Assembly: GCF_016101585.1 (NCBI RefSeq)
Contig: NZ_JACFQG010000001.1
Location: 744,001 to 808,000 of the forward strand
Source of the DNA: Bifidobacterium polysaccharolyticum
GTDB lineage: Bacteria > Actinomycetota > Actinomycetes > Actinomycetales > Bifidobacteriaceae
Reading direction: 5' to 3'
DNA: 64,000 bases
The notes beneath the pieces are model-generated. The model was not told where the DNA came from. It did not search any database and saw only the letters and a program-made list of their open reading frames with translations. The position numbers and the translations under genes are program-made. Shown one piece after another: positions 55,261 through 64,000 of this stretch (position 1 is the first letter of the stretch; each line of letters begins with the position of its first letter).

Positions 55261-56785
55261 ACGAAACGCGCAGGAACCCCTCAAGCGGGACGGCACCATC
55301 CCGGATGACGCTACCAGAAGGAACAATCCCAAGTCCGCGCATAAGCCGAACAGCGAAGTCCGCCAGACCCCTGCCGACCGATTGGATGTACTGAAGCGAC
55401 AGCGCCAGGCCCTCATGGCAGGTCTGAGCCAGAAAGAATCCGCTTCGGCGGCGAGTGATGACCGGACCCTGCCCGGCCGCATCCCCGTGGCTGCCAGGCA
55501 AGGAACGAACCAGGAGTCCGGGGCGGAATCCGCCCCATCGGACAGCACCATGGTGGAAGACGGGACCGTCCCCGGCCGCCAGATGGTCCATGACCGGTTC
55601 GCCCGGTCCTCATCAGATACTGCAAGGACTGACATCGTCAACCTCAACAATCAGTCCCGTCACCCCCGGCTGGAGCAAACCTCGGCCACCACTTACGAAG
55701 TCGGGACTAACGAACCTGGGGATGAGGAAAAGACCGGGCAGGACCGATACTCTGCCGTCGAATCAGGAGACCAAGCAGCAGAGACCAAGCAGCAGAGACA
55801 ATCAAACCAGTCCGGAAGCAGCAGACAGGCCGCCGTGGATGTATCTACCTTCGCCAGCCTCTTCCGCTCAATCGTCGACAACGTCGGCCAGGCGGTACTG
55901 GGCAAGGAGGAAACCATCACCCTGTGTGTTACCGCCCTGATTGCAGGGGGCCATGTGCTCCTGGAAGACAATCCGGGCACCGGCAAGACCCAGCTGTCAC
56001 GCGCTCTGGCTGCCTCCATTGCCGTGGACTGCAAGCGGATCCAGTTCACCCCCGACCTGCTGCCCTCCGATCTGCTGGGCGTGACCTTCTATGACCAGTC
56101 CCAAGGACGATTCTCCTTCCGGCCCGGTCCAGTCTTCGCATCCCTGGTTCTGGCCGATGAAATCAACAGAGCATCCCCCAAAACCCAATCGGCCCTGCTG
56201 GAGGTCATGGAGGAAGGCCAGGTAACTGTAGATGGCCGCACCTATCGTCTCCCCCTGCCATTCATGGTTATAGCCACCCAGAATCCCATCGAGCAGCTGG
56301 GCACCTATGCCCTGCCCGAGGCGCAGATGGATCGCTTTCTAATCCGCACCTCTCTAGGGGCACCGGGGCACGATGCCAGCATGCGCATCCTTGAAGAGGC
56401 CGACATCCGCGACCGGGCCGGCCTGGTCGAACCGGTGGTCGACGCCGCCCAGGTGGGGGCCATGGCCGCCTGTGCCTCCAAGGTCTTCTGTGATCCATCC
56501 ATCATGGAGTATGTCATCCACATCATCGAAGCCACACGGCACAGCCCCGCCATCCGGGTCGGCTCGTCCATCAGAGGCGGACTGGCCCTGGTCCGTTGCG
56601 CCAGAATCCGGGCCTGCGCCCAGGGTCGCGACTACGTGATCCCCGACGATGTCAAACAACTGGTCGATCCCATCCTGGCCCACCGACTGATCCTGACGGC
56701 CCAGAGCAGGCTGGCGGACATGGATGAACACCAGGCGCTGGCCGAAGCCCTGGCCAAGGTCCCCGTCCCCACAGGAGAGCAGTGA
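55253..56785 (+). CDS. MoxR-family AAA+ ATPase
   Basis: A 510-residue ATPase. The AAA+ core has Walker A DNPGTGKT (about 238-245) and Walker B LADEINRASPKTQSALLEVMEE (about 300). Sensor and QLGTYALPEAQMDRF segments are typical of MoxR. Unusually, the first 190 or so residues are hydrophilic, low-complexity and probably disordered (repeated DxT, RQ, Q-rich pieces), which MoxR proteins normally lack. MoxR proteins act as chaperones for metal or protein-complex assembly together with DUF58 proteins, as encoded next door. It overlaps fn3 by eight bases and lies three bases before DUF58. Confidence 0.92.
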   Translation: MDERNAQEPLKRDGTIPDDATRRNNPKSAHKPNSEVRQTPADRLDVLKRQRQALMAGLSQKESASAASDDRTLPGRIPVAARQGTNQESGAESAPSDSTMVEDGTVPGRQMVHDRFARSSSDTARTDIVNLNNQSRHPRLEQTSATTYEVGTNEPGDEEKTGQDRYSAVESGDQAAETKQQRQSNQSGSSRQAAVDVSTFASLFRSIVDNVGQAVLGKEETITLCVTALIAGGHVLLEDNPGTGKTQLSRALAASIAVDCKRIQFTPDLLPSDLLGVTFYDQSQGRFSFRPGPVFASLVLADEINRASPKTQSALLEVMEEGQVTVDGRTYRLPLPFMVIATQNPIEQLGTYALPEAQMDRFLIRTSLGAPGHDASMRILEEADIRDRAGLVEPVVDAAQVGAMAACASKVFCDPSIMEYVIHIIEATRHSPAIRVGSSIRGGLALVRCARIRACAQGRDYVIPDDVKQLVDPILAHRLILTAQSRLADMDEHQALAEALAKVPVPTGEQ

Positions 56786-56788
56786 GCC

Positions 56789-58036
56789 ATGACCGCCTTC
56801 GCCCGCCGACCTGCCCCGGAGGCAAGACCGGCATCCTCGGCCAAATCCAGACAAGGCATACGAGCCCAGACCGCTGACCTTTGGCAGTCGGTCACTGCCC
56901 TGGGCCGGGCTATGGCCTTGGCCGCACTCGTTTGTGCTCTGGCCTTCGTCCCGACTGGCTGGCGTGAACTGCTTGCGGGTGTTCTGCTGGGCGTAGGCAT
57001 GCTGCTGCTGGGGCTACTGATGAGCCTGGGCAATCTGTCCTGTAGCGCTGAAACGAGTCTGAACCAAGGACATCTGGAGGTGGGTGGCCAGGCCGAGCTG
57101 GTCCTGGTTCTGACCAACCCGGGCAACCGCTCCACCCGCCGCGGCCGAATCGGTCTGACTCTAGGCCAGGCAGCCGTCATGGCGCCTTTGCCTGCCCTGG
57201 CTCCCGGCCAGAATCATCAGATTCGCTTGAAGCTGGAAGCCAGGTCCCGTGGCGTGATTGACCTGGGCCCGGTGACCATGGAGGCCGGGGATCCGCTGGG
57301 ACTCATCCGCCGCCGTCGAATCCTAGCAGGCGCCCGAAAACTCTATATCCATCCCCGCACGGTTGCCTTGCCACCCCTTGAAGCCGGACTGGAACGCGAC
57401 CTGGAGGGCGATCCTGGTCCCGGCATTGTCGACGACGACCTGGAATTCCATGCCCTGCGCCCCTATGCTCCGGGCGATGACATGAAGCGGGTCCACTGGC
57501 TGTCCACTGCCCGGGCCGGCACCCTGATGGTTCGCCAGTATGAGCCCACCCTGCGTACTAGGACCGAACTGATCCTGGACGGCCAGGCCGCCTCCTACCG
57601 GAACGCGGATGAGTTCGAGCTTGCAGTTGAAATCTATGCCTCCTTGGGCTGCCAATGCCTGCTTGATGGCCGTCGGTTACAAGCGCTGGCCCCGGAACCT
57701 GATGATTCCGATGCCCATGGAACCACCCTGCCCACAGAGGATCCCCGTAGCTTTCTGGACGCCTGCAGTGCCATCCACCCCCGCCAAGACGGCTATGACT
57801 TACTTGACCGGATTGATGCTTCCAAACAGATCAGTCTGACTATTCTGGTAACCGGTTCGCTGGGCGACCACCAATCCTCAACGCTGATGGGCGAATCGGC
57901 TCAGAGCGCCTCCCCGGTCATGCTGCTGGCTGCTGACCTGGATGCTCATCCAAGCCTGCAGGCACAACCGGGCCTGGTCAACGCCGTTTTGGGTAGTATT
58001 CGGGACCTCCCCATCCTCTTGGAGAACCAGCCATGA
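56789..58036 (+). CDS. DUF58 protein
   Basis: A 415-residue membrane-associated protein with two close hydrophobic helices near residues 37-75. The DUF58 signature YAPGDDMKRVHWLSTARAGTLMVRQYE lies at about 225-251. The C-terminal part resembles a von Willebrand A-like fold, with a weak metal-site pattern. It is sandwiched between MoxR and the transglutaminase-like gene, with which it overlaps by four bases (ATGA). It probably works with MoxR at the membrane. Confidence 0.92.
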   Translation: MTAFARRPAPEARPASSAKSRQGIRAQTADLWQSVTALGRAMALAALVCALAFVPTGWRELLAGVLLGVGMLLLGLLMSLGNLSCSAETSLNQGHLEVGGQAELVLVLTNPGNRSTRRGRIGLTLGQAAVMAPLPALAPGQNHQIRLKLEARSRGVIDLGPVTMEAGDPLGLIRRRRILAGARKLYIHPRTVALPPLEAGLERDLEGDPGPGIVDDDLEFHALRPYAPGDDMKRVHWLSTARAGTLMVRQYEPTLRTRTELILDGQAASYRNADEFELAVEIYASLGCQCLLDGRRLQALAPEPDDSDAHGTTLPTEDPRSFLDACSAIHPRQDGYDLLDRIDASKQISLTILVTGSLGDHQSSTLMGESAQSASPVMLLAADLDAHPSLQAQPGLVNAVLGSIRDLPILLENQP

Positions 58037-60447
58037 GCACATCATCTGCATCATGGATGGAGCAAGCCCAGAGGGAGCCGATTCGTCTAATCGACCGGAC
58101 TGGTCTGCAATCCACAGTCGACCCCACCTGGCGCCGCTCCCCCATCATTCTGGTCGCCGCACTGGCTCCGCTCGATCTGATGGCCGGGCTGCAGCTGTTG
58201 CCGGTCTACGGCAGCCTGTCCCTCTGGCTGACAGTGGGAGCCGCGGCTTGTCTGACCGGACTACTGATCGCCATGCTCCCCCACCGCAGTATTGCCACAG
58301 CCCTCCTCCAACCTCTGCTGCAAATTGCGGGCCAGTTCCTGCTGGGCCCCATCTTCGCTCTGAACGGCACAACACTGGCCCACGTCCTGCCCACCTGGGC
58401 AACCCTGGCACAAGGGTGGTCCGCTACCTTCGGTGCTTTCAAGACCCTGGCAGCCATCGACCCACCCCTTGGCCAGGAAGCCGGCGGATTGATGGCCCTG
58501 TGGACGCTGATGCTCTGGACCTGCTATCTGGCGGTGCTGCTGGCCCGCCATGGCCTGGGCCGCAATCTGGGACGGCCGGCACACCCAGCGGCCGTCCTGG
58601 CAGCCACCTTGCCCATCCTGGCCACCATGATTGTGTCAGCAGCCCTAGGCACCAGCAGAGGCCTCTATCCGGCATTAACGGGCGGCATCCTCTGGCTGCT
58701 TCTGCTGGTTTGGAGCGCAAGTGGACTGGGTCTGCTGCGTCTACAAGGACTCCCATCCACTCTTCTGACCCTGACCCTAGCAGCCGGAATGATTTTCTCC
58801 GCTGGAATCTTGCCTGCTCCGACCCGACAGGTCATCCGCGACCATTATCAGCCGCCCATGGACCCCTACCAGTTCACCAGCCCCTTGAGCGACTACCGCG
58901 CCTATATCAAACGACACCGCGACGATACCCTGGTCACGGTACGCAACCTGCCCGCCGGCACGCCGGTCCGGATGGCAGTCATGGACCGCTATGACGGCAA
59001 GGTCTGGAATCTGTCCGACTCCTCAGGCGCAGGAGCCGCCGACTACCGGCGCATCGGCGCCCAGATCCGCACAGAAAGGCAGCAGGAGAAGACCAAGGAC
59101 GGCGAACAAAACGGACAGCCCTTTACCGCGACCTTTCTAATTCGGGAAGGATTCGACCACGCCTGGCTGCCCTCTGCCGGACAGGTCGGCGGCATCGATC
59201 CGGACCAGGACCTGCAACGGAAAGACCTCTACTTCAACAAGGCTACGGACACTGCTCTGACCGATCAGGCCCTGCAGGCAGGAGCCAGCTATACGGTGCA
59301 CGGCGTGGCCCAAAACCGACCCGCAACCCGTCGCATAGCCGACAGCGATCCGGGAGATGCGCAGGTGCCTCCCCTGTCGGATGCCCCTGAAAGCCTGCCC
59401 AAAGCGGCTGCCTCCATGACCTCCATGCAGGTGCGCGGCGGCGCCAGGGCACTGGCCATCGAGGAACGGCTACACAAGGAGGGATGGTTCTCCCATGGTC
59501 TGGCCGGCGACTATCCCTCGCCCTCCGGCCATGGTGACTATCGAATCAATCAGCTCCTGCAGGGCCAGGCCATGGTGGGCGACAGTGAACAATACGCCTC
59601 GGCCATGGCACTTCTGGCCAGGCAGATGGGTCTGCCATCCCGGGTGGTCTTGGGATTTTTGCCGAAGAACCATGACGGTTCCATCAGCCGAGCACGGACC
59701 AGGACCCAGGCGGACGGGAGCACTCGAATCGACTTCACGGGACGTGATGCCCAGGCCTGGGTGGAGGTCAATCTGAAGGGACTCGGATGGGTTCCCTTCT
59801 ACCCCACACCGCCAGAGACCAGGACCCCGGACAAATCCCTGGACTCCACACCGCCCGATCCGCGCACCCTGGTCCGCCAGCCACCACCCCCGCTGGCCGA
59901 CCCTCCCCACGACAACCGCACCACCCAGGGCAGGACCACCGTCGGCGGCCAGGAAGCATCCCCGCAGTCTTCACCCTCCTTCTGGAAACGGCACGGACCC
60001 TTGATAGCCAAGATGACGCTCTGGACCATGCCGGTTTGGCTGCCGACTCTCCTGATCCTGCTCCTACTAGGCATCAAAACCCGGCTACGCAGGCGGGCAC
60101 GGTCTACGGGCGACCCGAAGACACGTATCCGCGCCGGCTGGCGACAGATCGGCAACCTGGGCAGGCAGACCGGCCTGTCCCTGGACGGCACCCGTAGCGA
60201 GCAAGCGGCTCTGATTGCCCAGACCCTTCTGACCGACCCCCCAGGGTCCTCGTCGGCCGGACTGCGCGGGGATCTGGATCGACTGCGCAGCATGGCCGAT
60301 CAGGCCTCTTTCGACCGGCACCCCTCCGAAGAACAGGAAGCCGAAGACTGCTGGCAGCTGGTGGACAAGCTCCGATCCGCCATCCTGACATCCCTGCCAC
60401 GAACCCGACGCTGGCGCACCCTGCTTTCCCCCAGACACCTGCACTGA
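58033..60447 (+). CDS. tgm: Transglutaminase-like membrane protein with degenerate catalytic triad
   Basis: An 804-residue protein of the TgpA/DUF3488 type: about six N-terminal membrane helices, an outer domain, a transglutaminase-like core, a Pro-rich linker, another membrane helix at about residue 655-680 and a cytosolic DUF4129-like tail. In active members the core has Cys, His and Asp in GxCxxxA, DxHAWVEV and WVPFDPTP. Here they are Ser518 (GDSEQYASAM), Gln574 (DAQAWVEV) and Tyr590 (WVPFYPTP). The 16-residue spacing between the last two equals that of the His and Asp of Pseudomonas TgpA. So it is likely a pseudoenzyme, perhaps a scaffold or binding protein. Confidence 0.88.
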   Translation: MSTSSASWMEQAQREPIRLIDRTGLQSTVDPTWRRSPIILVAALAPLDLMAGLQLLPVYGSLSLWLTVGAAACLTGLLIAMLPHRSIATALLQPLLQIAGQFLLGPIFALNGTTLAHVLPTWATLAQGWSATFGAFKTLAAIDPPLGQEAGGLMALWTLMLWTCYLAVLLARHGLGRNLGRPAHPAAVLAATLPILATMIVSAALGTSRGLYPALTGGILWLLLLVWSASGLGLLRLQGLPSTLLTLTLAAGMIFSAGILPAPTRQVIRDHYQPPMDPYQFTSPLSDYRAYIKRHRDDTLVTVRNLPAGTPVRMAVMDRYDGKVWNLSDSSGAGAADYRRIGAQIRTERQQEKTKDGEQNGQPFTATFLIREGFDHAWLPSAGQVGGIDPDQDLQRKDLYFNKATDTALTDQALQAGASYTVHGVAQNRPATRRIADSDPGDAQVPPLSDAPESLPKAAASMTSMQVRGGARALAIEERLHKEGWFSHGLAGDYPSPSGHGDYRINQLLQGQAMVGDSEQYASAMALLARQMGLPSRVVLGFLPKNHDGSISRARTRTQADGSTRIDFTGRDAQAWVEVNLKGLGWVPFYPTPPETRTPDKSLDSTPPDPRTLVRQPPPPLADPPHDNRTTQGRTTVGGQEASPQSSPSFWKRHGPLIAKMTLWTMPVWLPTLLILLLLGIKTRLRRRARSTGDPKTRIRAGWRQIGNLGRQTGLSLDGTRSEQAALIAQTLLTDPPGSSSAGLRGDLDRLRSMADQASFDRHPSEEQEAEDCWQLVDKLRSAILTSLPRTRRWRTLLSPRHLH

Positions 60448-60794
60448 CCCGCTCCTCATGACTGGACCCGCCATGACATCTCCTTCCTGCCCAGACAGTG
60501 ATATCGCATGGAAGAGAGCGTGTTCTACGATCGAGCTTCAAGAATCAAGACCCTACCAACCCACTGAGGTAGGGCTTACACGCAAAGTTATGGCCAACCA
60601 GCTGCGCCCATGGACAACAGGTGTAGACACGGTCGCCGGACAGTCGTTGTTTGCCACTGTCCTCCGATAACCTGGACCGCAGAGGAAAACAAAACAAGGG
60701 CCTTTACGATCGCTGGGATCGTAAAGGCCCTCATCTTTTATCGCATGTCCTGCAACCGAATCCACGACAACCAGTTGCTCAGTTATTCAGACGC
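60448..60794. other. Region between convergent PFNA cluster and minus-strand genes
   Basis: About 350 bases without a supported gene. It holds the strong bidirectional terminator at 60698-60740. A 70-codon plus-strand open frame (60458-60670) has no start signal or recognisable feature. Confidence 0.6.
60698..60740. terminator. Strong bidirectional intrinsic terminator
   Basis: Arms GGGCCTTTACGATC (60698-60711) and GATCGTAAAGGCCC (60717-60730), with TCATCTTTT after it on plus and TTGTTTTG on minus. It can terminate the minus-strand run from about 62 kb and the PFNA cluster. Confidence 0.85.
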
Positions 60795-61317
60795 TCACTG
60801 ATTGGGATGCTGATCCTCCGAGGAGGAGAAAGTGGCATCGCCGGACTGCTGCGGTGGCTACTGGGCTGAGTCGTTGCCATCGGGTTCCAGAACCCGAAGA
60901 TGCAGCGCTGGCGCCATCACCCCCGGGATGGTCCGGGATCTGCCCGCCGAGAGAATCGATACCAGCATGGCATGGTAGATCCACATTGAACTCCTTGCTT
61001 GTTTGCACGAACGCCTCAACCGACCGAGATCACTCCGGATGCCCAAAAGCACCTTATCGACCTTGCTGAGTCTGAAAAGCGGGGATCTGTATCATTCGTG
61101 GAACCGTGTCATCACCGGCAAAGTACGGATAATCCTGTTGCCAGAGCACCTCTGTAGAACCGCGCGCTCCTCTGCGCGCACCAGCACTGCATCCCCTATG
61201 GCCTGCAAGACCCTGGCATACCGGTCAGCGGCCATGCCAGGCATTTCGCACCAGTTGGGGGTTTACGCCAGCGTGCATGCTCCGGAAGCACGGTCACGCC
61301 TGACCCTGCACTTCGTC
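60795..61317 (-). pseudogene. Frameshifted remnant of a small unidentified gene
   Basis: Downstream of the two YbjN-like genes the minus strand reads as coding pieces in changing frames: MAADRYARVLQAIGDAVLV, then TEVLWQQDYPYFAGDDTVPRMIQIPAF, then LFRLSKVDKVLLGIRSDLGRL, then EAFVQTSKEFNVDLPCHAGI. It ends just before a strong terminator. No single open frame joins them. The best reading is a gene of perhaps 150 residues with several frameshifts. I do not recognise the family. Confidence 0.4.
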
Positions 61318-61749
61318 CTAGGCAATCCTTATCTTCGACAGCTGCTCTTGGGCAAAACGAAGGAAACCGTCCGAACCCGCCATGGCATACTTCAGCAGGC
61401 GATCGAACTGGTCATCATCCATCCCGCCCTGGCAATTCACCACGAACAACGTGTGGAAGACCAGGCCTTTTTCGGAACTCTGCAAATAGGCAGCCGGCCC
61501 CTCATAGTACCGATTCCAGGCATTGCAGCAATCCTCAAGCAAATCATGCTGGCCATTCGGATGACTGCCCTGCTCAGTCCCATGAACCACGAGATACTCA
61601 TCATGCTCGCCACGTACACTGAAATCGAGCACAATATTCCCCCATAAACCGATCCAGGCCTGCTCATGATACTCGACACGGTATCCTTGGGCATCCAGCC
61701 ACTGCTGTATTCTCTTCCCGTCAACCACGGTTTTCATCGGCTGTTCCAT
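61318..61749 (-). CDS. Small YbjN-like protein B
   Basis: A 143-residue cytosolic protein (MEQPMKTVVDGKRIQQWLDAQGYRVEY). Its pattern, an N-terminal helix then alternating strands (IVLDFSVRGEHDEYLVVHG, FHTLFVVNCQGGMDDDQFDRLLKYAM), resembles the YbjN / type III secretion chaperone-like fold. The start at 61749 lies behind GAGGGG, just after the stop of protein A, so the two are translationally coupled. Function is unknown. The family call is moderate. Confidence 0.6.
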   Translation of the reverse strand: MEQPMKTVVDGKRIQQWLDAQGYRVEYHEQAWIGLWGNIVLDFSVRGEHDEYLVVHGTEQGSHPNGQHDLLEDCCNAWNRYYEGPAAYLQSSEKGLVFHTLFVVNCQGGMDDDQFDRLLKYAMAGSDGFLRFAQEQLSKIRIA

Positions 61750-61753
61750 TTGT

Positions 61754-62278
61754 TCATGCCCCTCTTCCGTACGGTGCGTTCGGTATGCGTATGGGATCCG
61801 GGCACTGATCATTCACCCAAGCATAAAGATTCTGTATCAGATAGATGGAATCATCGAGACGCTGTCCCAGTACCTCATCCCGCTCGTCGCACATAATCTG
61901 CCCGACTCCCGCTATCCTGACGGCCTGGTTCTGCTCTAAGGAAGGTTCGGTGGCATAGGCCTTGAGATATCCAACTGATCGGTTCCATTCAGTACAGACA
62001 TTCACCGCATCCCGATACCTGGCGGAGCTGAATCCCCGGCTCCACAGACTTGTGAAACCAACCGAATCCAGACTTTTGCTCATTTCAAAAGTAATGCCGC
62101 AGTCGACCAACGGCACCAGTACAGGACCGCCGCTGGCATTGACGTACGAGGGTATCCCCCGCTGAGCGAGCAGTCGTATTATGCGGGCAATGGGAGTTGG
62201 AAGGCCTTGCAACAATTGCTCATCCACACTCATCCCAGCGGTTCCCTGTCCTCCCACATCCGCAGCAGTATCAGTCAT
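61754..62278 (-). CDS. Small YbjN-like protein A
   Basis: A 174-residue cytosolic protein with start MTDTAADVGG behind AGGAGA. The central part (LAQRGIPSYVNASGGPVLVPLVDCGITFEM, then YRDAVNVCTEWNRSVGYLKAYA) resembles YbjN-domain proteins often found in pairs in actinobacteria. It is the upstream partner of protein B and is preceded by a DUF805 gene on the same strand, so all may be one unit. Function is unknown. Confidence 0.6.
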   Translation of the reverse strand: MTDTAADVGGQGTAGMSVDEQLLQGLPTPIARIIRLLAQRGIPSYVNASGGPVLVPLVDCGITFEMSKSLDSVGFTSLWSRGFSSARYRDAVNVCTEWNRSVGYLKAYATEPSLEQNQAVRIAGVGQIMCDERDEVLGQRLDDSIYLIQNLYAWVNDQCPDPIRIPNAPYGRGA

Positions 62279-62319
62279 CCCAGTCTCCTTATATAAATCC
62301 ACCCGTGCAGGCTAGTCAG

Positions 62320-62889
62320 TCAAGGTCGGGTCGTACCCGACTGGTTCATTCCCGCCCCTATTGTCACGTTGTCGATTACTCCGTTGTCAATTGCCCCGTT
62401 GTCAAAGGACAGACGGCGATGACGGGAAGGCGTGCACATGATGACCAGCTGAATCACTATCGCCACGAGCAGCGGGACGACAGCCAAAAGCAAAGGACCG
62501 CCACCTATGGTCAACATTCGAGATTTCACCAGACCAATCGTGGCTATAACCATAAGACCGTACGGAATCAAAGTCAGCCATCCCGGCAGCAATAAATCAT
62601 GCAGACGCCGCACCTCCAGAGCGTACTCTGGCACCACCATGATCAGGTCAAAGACCAGGGGGATGAGAGCCCAGGATCCCCCTCCGCATACCTTACTCAG
62701 GCCCTGCTCTACAATTGATAGAACGATGAAGAACACCCATATCTCCTTGCGGCACGATCTCCCCCGCCCCCGGGCAAACAGGTAGAACGGCCGCTGCAGA
62801 CATTCTCGAAATGTGGCGTCATACATGGGTTCGAAACCCTTCATCTCTGCCACACGAGGCGGTCTATTTTCAAACAAGGCAACAGCCAT
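62320..62889 (-). CDS. DUF805-like membrane protein
   Basis: A 189-residue protein. The N-terminal part ends in FRECLQRPFYLFARGRGRSCRKEIWVFF, which fits the DUF805 pattern (FxGRxxRxEFW before the first helix). The RRLHDLLLPGW loop is the second family mark. Three to four membrane helices follow, then a low-complexity tail (DNGAIDNGVIDN). The start at 62889 lies behind AAGGAAAGGG, preferred to an upstream ATG. It lies 41 bases upstream of the YbjN-like pair. Confidence 0.75.
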   Translation of the reverse strand: MAVALFENRPPRVAEMKGFEPMYDATFRECLQRPFYLFARGRGRSCRKEIWVFFIVLSIVEQGLSKVCGGGSWALIPLVFDLIMVVPEYALEVRRLHDLLLPGWLTLIPYGLMVIATIGLVKSRMLTIGGGPLLLAVVPLLVAIVIQLVIMCTPSRHRRLSFDNGAIDNGVIDNVTIGAGMNQSGTTRP

Positions 62890-63053
62890 GGTCCCTTTCC
62901 TTCCATGCAACTCGAGCGGCCAACCAGAACAGATTCCGCTGCAACCAACTTCATTGTCGACAACCAGCGTGGATTGCATTACGGCTGTAGATATCGTTTA
63001 CGTAAGGCCTGAAGCCCAGTAAAAGCCTGGACGATTCCATACCAGCAACCCCC

Positions 63054-63833
63054 TCATTGATCCTGTGCGGCGGTGCTGCCGCGTGCCAGGGCGGCCACCA
63101 GGGTCATCAGGTCGAAGATCAGCGCCCAAGCCGCCAGCCACTCGAAGGAGGCGTCACGGTCGTCGCCCGCACAATAGTCGATCGCCCACAGGTCCTGCAG
63201 AAACCACAAGGCACCCGTTGCTCCCACCGCCACGCACCAGGGCAGGCACGACAAAGGGGAACCCCCGAACAACAGGCACACCATCCACGACGGCACCACG
63301 CACGACGCAGCAGAAGCAGCCCACGCCGCCACACGGCCACGCACCAGATCCGACACAAACCGCAGCCAGGTTATCCCGGCCACCACCAGCACAGCCACCG
63401 ACACGAACACCCAACGCATCACACCCGGATACGCGCCGGTAATCGCGCCGAACGCCACCCCCCAGCAGGGCATCAGCGGCATCGTCAGCGCCAGGCACCA
63501 GAACCCCGGACGCCCCCCACGGCTCTCGAACCGGCCCAAAAACCACCACATCGCAAAAACCGAAAACAGACCCACCAGCAGAAACAGGATGCAACGGTCG
63601 CGCACCCACTGCTCCTCCTGGTCGTACAGGAACGCCCAGCCCGGTACAAACCCCGCCAGGAAAGCCGCCCCGTACACCGCCAGCTTGCGCACCACGCCGG
63701 CACGAGAAAAGGCACGCTCCCCCACAGCCGCATGACGCGCGCATCCCGCCACCCGCGACATGACCGAAGACGCACTCTGCAGCCAGGACCTCCCGACAGG
63801 AAGCCGCAAGGAACCAGAAACACCATCAGCCAT
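63054..63833 (-). CDS. Bax-inhibitor-1/YccA-like membrane protein
   Basis: A 259-residue membrane protein with about seven hydrophobic helices after a basic N-terminus. The C-terminal part (LQDLWAIDYCAGDDRDASFEWLAAWALIFDLMTLVAALARG) resembles the BI-1/YccA family end (D-x-I-x..., AAFALxxTLVWLYLEILRLL). The start at 63833 follows AGGAGAG. Family members modulate membrane proteases or ion leak; the role here is unknown. It lies upstream of the DUF805 gene with a 160-base gap. Confidence 0.6.
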   Translation of the reverse strand: MADGVSGSLRLPVGRSWLQSASSVMSRVAGCARHAAVGERAFSRAGVVRKLAVYGAAFLAGFVPGWAFLYDQEEQWVRDRCILFLLVGLFSVFAMWWFLGRFESRGGRPGFWCLALTMPLMPCWGVAFGAITGAYPGVMRWVFVSVAVLVVAGITWLRFVSDLVRGRVAAWAASAASCVVPSWMVCLLFGGSPLSCLPWCVAVGATGALWFLQDLWAIDYCAGDDRDASFEWLAAWALIFDLMTLVAALARGSTAAQDQ

Positions 63834-64000
63834 CACACACCACTCTCCTGCTCAAAGCCTCGAATCCGCCACTTGGCCCACCAGAACGTCGATTCCGCTC
63901 TTGTATCAGTGCCGTTCATGCAGGTCTCTTTCCATCCCGCATCGTCGAGGTTCACCCTTTCCTGTTACAGCAGAGGGTTCACTGTCCGTTCGGGTTCCCT

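Noticed and set aside
61003-61647. 214-codon plus-strand open frame
   Set aside because: Mostly antisense to the YbjN-like protein B gene, no ribosome binding site, and it runs through the frameshifted remnant.

Overview
The window looks like a GC-rich actinobacterial chromosome, most likely a Bifidobacterium. This rests on the cluster at 48-60 kb, a Ser/Thr kinase, a huge fibronectin-III protein, MoxR, DUF58 and a transglutaminase-like protein, which matches the 'PFNA' cluster described in bifidobacteria. AdnAB instead of RecBCD and RNase J next to dapA agree with this. The large RCC1/InlB-repeat surface proteins resemble those of insect-gut bifidobacteria. The genus is an inference from gene content; there is no rRNA in the window.

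Layout. 0-1.3 kb: the end of an unidentified gene and a convergent LacI regulator. 1.5-15.9 kb: four tandem paralogous genes for secreted, LPxAG-anchored surface proteins, each with InlB-type repeats and RCC1-type beta-propeller blades. Copy 1 is a decayed deletion derivative. Copies 2 and 3 each carry a 12-G run just after the signal peptide, and both are out of frame by exactly one base; loss of one G would restore proteins of 1187 and 1183 aa. Copy 4 has no G run and is intact (1186 aa). This is the most exciting part of the window: it looks like a family of phase-variable (ON/OFF) double-propeller adhesins with shared flanks that could also recombine.

16-33 kb: an MFS transporter with a nucleoside hydrolase, a small Nif11-like protein, an esterase, an orphan DUF4391 protein, a complete D-glycerate uptake and kinase module (cdaR, gntP-type permease, glycerate kinase), an alcohol dehydrogenase, SRAP, peptide deformylase, GlmM, PepN, a lipase-like protein, and the remnant of a butanediol dehydrogenase.

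33-48 kb, minus strand: RNase J, DapA, DapB, an MFS protein and a GNAT acetyltransferase in one close-packed run, then the AdnA/AdnB helicase-nuclease pair with a 4-base stop/start overlap. 48-60.4 kb, plus strand: the PFNA cluster, whose transglutaminase-like protein has lost all three catalytic residues (Cys, His, Asp to Ser, Gln, Tyr). 60.7-63.8 kb, minus strand: a frameshifted remnant, two small YbjN-like proteins, a DUF805 membrane protein and a Bax-inhibitor/YccA-like membrane protein. I saw no tRNA, rRNA, CRISPR array, insertion sequence or prophage.
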